From positions 682,001 through 746,000 of the forward strand of contig NZ_CP015418.1 of NCBI RefSeq assembly GCF_001633165.1: DNA of 64,000 nucleotides. The letters are read 5' to 3'. This stretch comes from Rhodovulum sulfidophilum DSM 1374 (GTDB lineage Bacteria; Pseudomonadota; Alphaproteobacteria; Rhodobacterales; Rhodobacteraceae). The notes beneath the pieces were generated by a model, which saw only the letters and a list, made by a program, of their open reading frames with translations, was not told where the DNA came from and did not search any database. The stretch's first letter is position 1, and every line of letters begins with the position of its first letter. This document shows, piece after piece, positions 47,203 to 53,113 of the stretch. A program made the translations under genes and the position numbers.

Positions 47203-47663
47203 CTAATTCACGGGCGCAGGGTAATCCTCCGGTCGAGCAATCAATTCAGGCGCCCCTAGTTCGATCAATCGGCTTCTGGCTGCCAACGCGTATGGGCTGT
47301 TCGGCATAGTCCTTGCAGTTATCAGGTCTGCTTGTTGTGGCACTGGCAAACGATCAGCGGCAGGCGGAAACTCATTTGCCGTAGTTACTGTATCCAGTAG
47401 AGCTTCAAACAGCCCTTGAACTTCCCGCATTACCTGCAGCCTTGCCTCCTTCAATGCAGGTAGATCGGGCTTTCGGAATACCAGCATTTTCCGTAGGACA
47501 TCCTGGACAAGTATTTTTTGAAACCGGTCCAAACGTGCGACTTCTTTTTGATGAAGGCTACTCGCTCATCAGGCGGTAAGGTTTCAAGAGTCGCCTGAGC
47601 ACGCTCAGCAACCTTTAGAACCTTCTCGGGAATGAGAGCGGGATCACGGCGAACGTAGATCAA
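47203..47663 (-). pseudogene. PtuB-like HNH endonuclease, internal deletion
   Basis: The first 65 or so codons from 47663 read MIYVRRDPALIPEKVLKVAE and continue to YLSRMSYGKCWYSES, the N-terminal half of an HNH protein that pairs with an ATPase in Septu and some retron systems. Just after the first HNH-region cysteine the frame hits a stop (47451). The overlapping second frame (from about 47463 down to 47203) continues with RKPDLPALKEARLQVMREVQ, which looks like the C-terminal part. The catalytic His-containing core between them is missing, so an out-of-frame internal deletion is inferred. The stretch is AT-richer than its surroundings. Confidence 0.55.
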
Positions 47664-48100
47664 TGTGACTGCTCCGCTTTACTCGTTAACTGCCTTATCA
47701 AGTCTTTCATTGCTTCATGCCGTTTCGCTATTGCTTCAGGCGTCAAAGGAGGTCGATCTGCATAGCGCACGTCTTGCCAGGCACTTAAGAACTCCTGGTA
47801 CAAGGGTTCGCGGCTTTCATTCATGAAGCCCAGCCTATTCAGCTTCTCGTTGATGGCGATCAGCTCCTTCTGCTGTGCGTCGCTGCGCTGCTCGATGCGA
47901 GCAAGCGCGTTCCGATCATCTATCTGCTGCTGCGTCGCCAGATCCAAGGTCGTGGAAAGACCGAAAACCTGTGTCAGAGTAGCAGTGAACCCCATTCCGC
48001 GCGGATCTGCGAATGGCTCCGAAATGACCAGCCGAGCGGCGTCGCTTTTCTGCATCACACGGACCTCTTGTTTGGTCAGCGACGCTATGCGCCGCAACAT
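47660..48100 (-). pseudogene. PtuA-like ATPase, C-terminal fragment
   Basis: The 146-residue frame has no P-loop. It resembles the C-terminal end of an AAA/ABC-type ATPase: TQQQIDDRNALARIEQRSDA begins a coiled helix pair, and LNRLGFMNESREPLYQEFLS follows. Its stop overlaps the start of the HNH-like gene (ATGA), the arrangement of ptuA-ptuB operons. An in-frame TGA lies just upstream of the first ATG, so the ATPase domain has been lost. Function should be gone. Confidence 0.5.
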
Positions 48101-48287
48101 GCCTCAAGGTCCTCTTTGCACGGTGACGTGCTCTGATCTTGCGCCCGCGGCGAACTTCCGCTTCCGCCCTGAGTGCCAAGGTCCGCCGCGCGAGGGTTGC
48201 GTTGCGATGAAGGTCCGGTTCAGGTCAGTTCAGCCGATGCTTGGGAACGGTCTCGAACGGCAGCTCACCGCCCATCGGTACCAACGC

Positions 48288-48974
48288 TTAGACCTTGCGC
48301 GCTAGCTCGGCCGGCCAGTGCAGCTTAATCGGTGCCGCCCACTTGAGCCGGACCCCGTACATCGTCGGCGTCTGGTCGTTGAAGCTGTGAAGGTCGAAGG
48401 TGCCATGGTCTCGTCCTGGGCGAACAACCTTCACCCAGCCTAGCCCCTCTTCGCACTCGCAAACGCATCGCTTGCCTACCGCCTCGCTGGGCACGCTTCC
48501 GTCCGACCAGCGGGTGTAGAACAGCAGATCGCCGGCCGAATAGACCGGCTCCATGCTGTCGCCCTCGATTTCCACCGCCACGATGTTGTGTGGCGACAGA
48601 CCCAGCGGACACTCGACCTGCGGCCCGTCTCCCTTCTCGTAGGTGTCGAAGACGGGCACCCGCGCGCCTGCGCCGACCTTCCCTGCGATGGCTATGGTAG
48701 CGATCCGAGCCGTATCGCTAGGAAGGTCAAAGCCAGTGATCTCAGAGATCAACAGCATTTCTTCGGCCGAGATCGTTCGCTTGCCCAGTGTCATCTTGTT
48801 GATGATCGAGCGGTCGATCTTCTTCTGCACGCGCGCGTCAAGAAGTTCGGCCAAAGCCGACTGGCTCAGCCCGGAGTGATCCAGAGCTTGAATGAGCCAC
48901 TCGTTAAGGGGCGCTGATATCGGGGTTCGCGGAGCCATGTCAGCGAACAGCATATCCGCGGCGCCAACCATCAT
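48288..48974 (-). CDS. prophage CI-like repressor with S24 peptidase domain
   Basis: The 228-residue protein has an N-terminal helix-turn-helix (GLSQSALAELLDARVQ; HINKMTLGKRTIS-like recognition region, residues 35-72). Its C-terminal LexA/S24 domain has candidate Ala-Gly cleavage at 97-98 or 102-103, catalytic serine S140 (EGDSMEP) and K168. RecA-stimulated self-cleavage during DNA damage is the family mechanism. Operators begin three bases upstream of the ATG, so it probably regulates itself. ATG 48938 is an alternative start; neither has a good ribosome site. Confidence 0.9.
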   Translation of the reverse strand: MMVGAADMLFADMAPRTPISAPLNEWLIQALDHSGLSQSALAELLDARVQKKIDRSIINKMTLGKRTISAEEMLLISEITGFDLPSDTARIATIAIAGKVGAGARVPVFDTYEKGDGPQVECPLGLSPHNIVAVEIEGDSMEPVYSAGDLLFYTRWSDGSVPSEAVGKRCVCECEEGLGWVKVVRPGRDHGTFDLHSFNDQTPTMYGVRLKWAAPIKLHWPAELARKV

Positions 48975-48976
48975 CT

Positions 48977-48993
48977 GTAACGAAAATCGCTAC
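48977..48993. promoter_or_regulatory. prophage operator 3 (repressor side)
   Basis: GTAACGAAAATCGCTAC is a 17-bp imperfect palindrome three bases upstream of the repressor ATG. It is one of four related sites. Confidence 0.75.
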
Positions 48994-49010
48994 AAGCCAT
49001 ATTGCGGCAG

Positions 49011-49027
49011 GTAGCTAAAATCGCTAC
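49011..49027. promoter_or_regulatory. prophage operator 4 (cro side)
   Basis: GTAGCTAAAATCGCTAC is 34 bp from operator 3 and 10 bases before the Cro-like ATG. The pair would let repressor and Cro control the divergent promoters. Confidence 0.75.
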
Positions 49028-49036
49028 ATCGGATAT

Positions 49037-49270
49037 ATGGAACCGGCTAGCACCATCATTTCGGCCCTCGGCGGCCCCTCCGCAGTAGCGAAAGTCATTG
49101 GCATTCACCGAACGCGGGTGTCGATGTGGCAGGCATCGCGCGAGCGGGGCGGCACGGACGGCCTCGTGCCATACAGGCACATTCCGAAGCTTCTTGAACT
49201 CGCCGCCGAGAGGGGCGTCCCCCTCTCCCCTGCGGACTTCATCCCAACGCCCACCGGGGACGCCGCCTGA
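49037..49270 (+). CDS. Cro-like DNA-binding protein
   Basis: The 77-residue protein contains a helix-turn-helix (GPSAVAKVIGIHRTRVSMW) of the Cro/YdaS type, followed by a conserved tail (HIPKLLELAAERGVPLSPAD). It diverges from the S24 repressor across two operators, the classic lysis-lysogeny switch layout. It is the first gene of the rightward early operon. Confidence 0.88.
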   Translation: MEPASTIISALGGPSAVAKVIGIHRTRVSMWQASRERGGTDGLVPYRHIPKLLELAAERGVPLSPADFIPTPTGDAA

Positions 49271-49388
49271 TGCCGCGCCCCCGGTCCCCCATTCCTCAAA
49301 TGAACGATGAAAACGGCTTTGCTCCATGCGCCGAGAGTGCGTGTGGGGCGGCTGAACAGCAATCGAAATAGACCCGAGGTTTTTCGGC

Positions 49389-49856
49389 ATGGCCCGCAAC
49401 AACCCCCACGACAGTATCCAAGATGCGGTCTACCGCGCCTACGAGGCGGCGGGCGGCCTGAAAACGTCGTCGAGCATTCTCAACCTGGCCATGTCGACGC
49501 TTTCCTCTTTCAGCGAGTTGCCCCGCAGCGGAAAGCGGTCGGGCGGTCTCGGGCTCAACTACGCCCACGCGCTTTCGGAGGCCCGCCCCGAGGCCGCCGC
49601 CGTCTTCGCGCACCATTTCGCGGCGCTGGCGGGCGGAGTGTTCCAGCCGATCCATGCCGATCCGAAGGTCACCAGCTTGCTTTCCCACTGCAGCATCGTC
49701 GCGAAGGAATGCGGCGAGGCACAGTCCGCGATGATCCGGGCGGCCGCGAACGCGAGCGCCAAGAATTTCGAAGAGGCTGAGAAGGAATGCGCGGAAGCAC
49801 GCGACGTTGTCGACGCTGCGATCGCGATCCTTCGCAAGCAGCGGGGGGCGGCATGA
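49389..49856 (+). CDS. prophage early protein, possible transcription regulator
   Basis: The 155-residue, largely alpha-helical protein starts MARNNPHDSIQDAVYRAYEA. Its position after cro and the central segments (ILNLAMSTLSSFSELPRSGK, LNYAHALSEARPEAAAVFAH) resemble phage CII/regulatory proteins, but no helix-turn-helix is clear. Function is not assigned. Confidence 0.7.
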   Translation: MARNNPHDSIQDAVYRAYEAAGGLKTSSSILNLAMSTLSSFSELPRSGKRSGGLGLNYAHALSEARPEAAAVFAHHFAALAGGVFQPIHADPKVTSLLSHCSIVAKECGEAQSAMIRAAANASAKNFEEAEKECAEARDVVDAAIAILRKQRGAA

Positions 49857-49935
49857 CGCCCCGTATCGAATCCACTCGCGGCACGGCCCCCGGCTCTGCG
49901 CCATTTCGCGCGGCGGCCGGGGGCAAGGGGGCGGC

Positions 49936-50622
49936 ATGACAGTCGCATCTGCGAAATCCCTGTTCCGTGCCACAAAGCCAAAGGCGCGGATCGATCTCCG
50001 GCAGGCGGAAGCATTTGTCGACCTGCCGATCCAGCGCGTTCCCGAAGAAGGGCGCGATCCGCTGGACTATGACCCCACACCTCCGGACGCGACTGCCGCA
50101 TTTCTCGCGGTCGAGGGCGCGCGCATTCGACAACTCGGCGGGCACATCTGGGAACCGGCGGCAGGCGGCGGCCATATGGTGCGGGAAATGCGCCGGTGGG
50201 GCTTCGATGTCACGGCATCCGATTTGGTCGGCCGGGGCTTCCCGGGCGTTTCCCTGCGCAGCTTCTATGACTTCGATACGGCCCCCGCGCCGGTCATCGT
50301 GACCAACCCGCCCTATTGCGAGGTCAACGCGCGCGACGGTGGCGGCCGGTGGCTTCGGCACACCATGTCCCTGCGCCCGCGCTACACCGCCATGCTGCTG
50401 AACGCGGACTGGCCTGCTGCTCGGATCAACGGGATGGATGCCCTGCACGAGCAGTTTCCCATGTCCCGCGTCTACATCTGCTGCTGGAAGATCGACTTTC
50501 GCGGCGGCGGCAGCCCGCCCCAGCGCAACATCTGGGCGGTCTGGGATGCAGATTGGCAAGGCGAGACCGTTTATCGGCGCCTGTTCCGCGAAGGCGGGGA
50601 ACAGCAGGAGGCGCTGCTGTAA
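49936..50622 (+). CDS. phage-type SAM-dependent DNA methyltransferase-like protein
   Basis: From ATG 49936 there are 228 residues. Motif I is EPAAGGG at 73-79, an acidic motif II-like ASDLVGRGF follows, and NPPY at 124-127 is the catalytic motif of N6-adenine methyltransferases. It is short and lacks a target-recognition domain. No cognate restriction enzyme is adjacent, so it is probably an orphan phage methylase. Its TAA stop shares one base with the next ATG. Confidence 0.8.
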   Translation: MTVASAKSLFRATKPKARIDLRQAEAFVDLPIQRVPEEGRDPLDYDPTPPDATAAFLAVEGARIRQLGGHIWEPAAGGGHMVREMRRWGFDVTASDLVGRGFPGVSLRSFYDFDTAPAPVIVTNPPYCEVNARDGGGRWLRHTMSLRPRYTAMLLNADWPAARINGMDALHEQFPMSRVYICCWKIDFRGGGSPPQRNIWAVWDADWQGETVYRRLFREGGEQQEALL

Positions 50623-50819
50623 TGACCACACGCACCCTCAAGGTCAGCATCGAGAACGCCGAAGCCGTGATCCGCATGCCTCTGGACGAGGTGCACGGGC
50701 TGCGCGTGGCGCTGCACCCGCGGCTTGCGGGCGAGCCCGAGAGCAACTCCACAAAGGCGATCCGCGAGGCTTTCGACAAGGCCCTCGCCCGGGCGCAGAT
50801 CAGGGCGGGCCGGGTATGA
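50622..50819 (+). CDS. 65-residue prophage protein, unknown
   Basis: The product starts MTTRTLKVSIENAEAVIRMP and is a mixed alpha/beta, charged protein. The start overlaps the methyltransferase stop (TAATG) and the stop overlaps a 15-codon ORF (ATGA). Tight coupling supports expression; function is unknown. Confidence 0.65.
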   Translation: MTTRTLKVSIENAEAVIRMPLDEVHGLRVALHPRLAGEPESNSTKAIREAFDKALARAQIRAGRV

Positions 50820-50863
50820 GCCTGCACCGCCACGAGCATTTCAGACAGGAGGTGTCCAGATGA
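50816..50863 (+). CDS. 15-residue linking ORF
   Basis: [15 protein letters not shown] is read from an ATG overlapping the previous stop and ends in a TGA overlapping the next ATG. An AGGAGGTG ribosome site for the next gene lies inside it. It may be a coupling device rather than a functional peptide. Confidence 0.3.
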   Translation: MSLHRHEHFRQEVSR

Positions 50864-51330
50864 AGGACCGATCCGCCATCGGCCGGCGCAACCGCGCCAA
50901 GGGGGCCGAGCTCGAGCGCGAGGTCGCCGCGGCCCTGCTCGATCTGACCGGCATCGCGTTCCGCCGCAACCTGCGCCAGTGCCAGGAATCCGGCTGGGGC
51001 GATCTGGTGACGGACGATCCGGCCTGGCCGTTCTCGATCGAGTGCAAGCGCCGATCCGCAGGGACCGGCTGCGCTGACGACTGGCGCACTCAGGCGGCGG
51101 CCAGTGCCCGGAAGGCCGGGCAACTGCCCGTGGTGGTCTATCGCTTCGATCGCCGCCCGATCCGCTGCGCCTTGCCGCTGGGCGCGATCCGCGCGGCCTT
51201 TGGCGACGGGGGCGCAGCACCACCCGAGGAATGGGTCGAGTGCAGCCTGGACGGGCTCGCCTATCTCGCCCGCGAAATCATGGCCGGGCCGGGCGCCGCC
51301 GAGATCGAGATCAGGGGGACAGTGAGATGA
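50860..51330 (+). CDS. PD-(D/E)XK nuclease-like prophage protein
   Basis: From ATG 50860, after AGGAGGTG, there are 156 residues. The fold signature is [15 protein letters not shown], then GWGDLV (metal aspartate D48) and FSIECKRR (E61-x-K63), the pattern of Holliday-junction-resolvase-like and VRR-type nucleases. It probably acts in phage recombination or replication. Confidence 0.75.
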   Translation: MKDRSAIGRRNRAKGAELEREVAAALLDLTGIAFRRNLRQCQESGWGDLVTDDPAWPFSIECKRRSAGTGCADDWRTQAAASARKAGQLPVVVYRFDRRPIRCALPLGAIRAAFGDGGAAPPEEWVECSLDGLAYLAREIMAGPGAAEIEIRGTVR

Positions 51331-51677
51331 GCGACCCCTGGCTGAAATTCTACACTTCGGATTGGAGGTCGGATCCCGGCCTTCGCATGTGCGGACTGGC
51401 AGCCCGCGGCCTGTGGGTCGAGATGATCTGCCTGATGCACGAGGCCACCCTCGAGGGCGACATCGCCGAGCGCTGCCGCATCGAAATGCGGGCCGTCCGC
51501 GCGGCCAGGGTCCGGGCGCGCAGCGGGTGGGCCGGGACCGAGGCCCCCGAGGACCGCGAGCGCTGCAGCCCCGAGGCCGCAGCCCGGGCCATGCGGGCCG
51601 CCGGTTTCAGCCCGGCGGAAGATTTCACCGGGCCGAAGCGGTTCGGCGGGGCCGCGGATCAGCGGGGGGCTGCCTGA
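51327..51677 (+). CDS. DUF1376-like phage replication protein, shortened
   Basis: The 116-residue product starts [20 protein letters not shown] and continues [20 protein letters not shown], the conserved N-terminus of DUF1376/replication-initiator-like phage proteins. After about residue 45 it departs from that pattern into an Arg/Ala-rich sequence ([20 protein letters not shown]). An internal deletion or a hybrid is likely. It overlaps both neighbours by 1-4 bases. Confidence 0.6.
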   Translation: MSDPWLKFYTSDWRSDPGLRMCGLAARGLWVEMICLMHEATLEGDIAERCRIEMRAVRAARVRARSGWAGTEAPEDRERCSPEAAARAMRAAGFSPAEDFTGPKRFGGAADQRGAA

Positions 51678-52144
51678 TGGCCGGAACTGTCAACAAGGTG
51701 ATCCTGATCGGGCATCTGGGGCGCGACCCCGAGGTGCGCAGCTTCCAGAGTGGCGGCAAGGTCTGCAACCTGCGGATCGCCACTTCCGAGACCTGGAAGG
51801 ACCGCAACACCGGCGAGCGTCGCGAGCGGACCGAATGGCATTCGGTCTCGATCTGGGCCGAGGGCTTGGTCCGGCTCGCGGAGCAATACCTGCGCAAGGG
51901 CTCCAAGGTCTATGTGGAGGGCAAGCTCGAAACCCGCAAGTGGCAGGATCAGACGGGGCAGGACCGTTACACGACCGAAATCGCCGTGCGCCCGTTCAAG
52001 GGCGAACTGACGCTTCTGGACAAGCGCGATGGCGACGGCGGCTACGGTGGCGGGGCCAATCAGGGTGGGGGCTACGGTGCTGGCGGGCGGCCAAGCGGTG
52101 ATTTCGACGACGAGATCCCGTTCGCAGCAGAGAGCCGGATCTGA
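51677..52144 (+). CDS. ssb: single-stranded DNA-binding protein, prophage copy
   Basis: The 155-residue product starts [20 protein letters not shown] and has a full OB-fold ([35 protein letters not shown]). A Gly-rich linker and acidic DDEIPF near the C-terminus are the partner-binding tip of SSB. It shares one base with the previous stop. A chromosomal ssb is expected elsewhere. Confidence 0.93.
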   Translation: MAGTVNKVILIGHLGRDPEVRSFQSGGKVCNLRIATSETWKDRNTGERRERTEWHSVSIWAEGLVRLAEQYLRKGSKVYVEGKLETRKWQDQTGQDRYTTEIAVRPFKGELTLLDKRDGDGGYGGGANQGGGYGAGGRPSGDFDDEIPFAAESRI

Positions 52145-52180
52145 TGGCCAATCAATTCACACAACAGCACGGGACAGGAC

Positions 52181-52870
52181 ATGGGCAAGGGCAGCAAGAC
52201 CCGCGCGCGGGCAGTGAAACTGGCGAAGAAGGCCGAGCTGGCGGGCATGCCGGGGTTGGCGCCGGTCGAGAGGCGCGAGAAGGACGGGCGCATCCGGCGA
52301 TCGACAAAGCCGGGCTACGAGCGCACCGAGGCCGACGTCGCGCTGCGGGCGCGGTGCCGCCAGATGGGCTGGAAGGCGAGGCCGGAGGACATGGCCAAGG
52401 CGCGGGCGCAGAGCCTCGAATGCGATGCGGGTCGCGTGCTGCACCTGTTGTGCGACAGGCCCGATGAGGTCGCCCGCCTCTGGTCCGCGTTCGCCGGGCT
52501 CTGCGGGGCACATGCGGCCTATGCGAGGCGCTACCTCGGCGTCCGGCTCCACCCGAAGACGGCCAAGATCGAGATGCTGATCGAGCGGTTCGAGATCAGC
52601 GGCGACGATGACCTGGACCTGCGGAGCGAGGAGGAAAAGGCCCGCGCCGCCGTCAACAACTGGATGCGCTGGCAAGGCTACCTCGGCCACCTCGACCGCT
52701 GGCAGCAGGCGGCGATCTGCGGCGCCGTGCGCGAGCAAACCGCCCTGATCCGGGACCGGGTTGTGACCGGCGGGGACGGTAGAGACCGCATCGAGCACCA
52801 AGCCACCGACGAAGGGCGGGGCTACGTGCAGGCCTTGCGCAAGCTGGCTGACGTGGTGGAGCGCCGATAG
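52181..52870 (+). CDS. prophage protein of unknown function (229 residues)
   Basis: The protein starts MGKGSKTRARAVKLAKKAEL with a basic region, followed by helical segments (AYARRYLGVRLHPKTAKIEM, LDRWQQAAICGAVREQTALI). No domain is recognised. It is the last intact rightward early gene, where related phages carry antitermination or replication functions. Confidence 0.7.
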   Translation: MGKGSKTRARAVKLAKKAELAGMPGLAPVERREKDGRIRRSTKPGYERTEADVALRARCRQMGWKARPEDMAKARAQSLECDAGRVLHLLCDRPDEVARLWSAFAGLCGAHAAYARRYLGVRLHPKTAKIEMLIERFEISGDDDLDLRSEEEKARAAVNNWMRWQGYLGHLDRWQQAAICGAVREQTALIRDRVVTGGDGRDRIEHQATDEGRGYVQALRKLADVVERR

Positions 52871-52879
52871 CGGGCGGCA

Positions 52880-53110
52880 TCACCTCGGGCGGCAATATCC
52901 CGGCATGGCTCCCCGATAGCGCCCGGCATGCCTCTGGGCTGTGACGTAGGTCCGCTGGGGGTCGTACCGGGCGCAGCGGCCGCAATATCCTTCGGAGATC
53001 AGGATCTCGGCGATGTCGCGCCCGTCCGGAAGATAGCAGCGCCCGACCTGCCGGTCATAAGAGCGTTCCCTGTTGTCGGCACAGCGCTGGGGGCACGGCG
53101 ACCGGCCCAC
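52880..53110 (-). pseudogene. thermonuclease (SNase)-like C-terminal fragment
   Basis: The 76-residue frame matches the C-terminal half of short thermonuclease-family proteins: RSYDRQVGRCYLPDGRDIAE, then LISEGYCGRC and a PGYC end. The N-terminal half with the catalytic Arg/Asp is missing, and the frame begins four bases from the stop of the NACHT gene. The NACHT gene probably inserted into or replaced it. Confidence 0.5.
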
Positions 53111-53113
53111 GCA

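Noticed and set aside
47203..47532. An independent 109-residue gene.
   Set aside because: It overlaps the HNH-like frame, lacks a ribosome site at its ATG and reads more naturally as the frameshifted C-terminal part of that gene.
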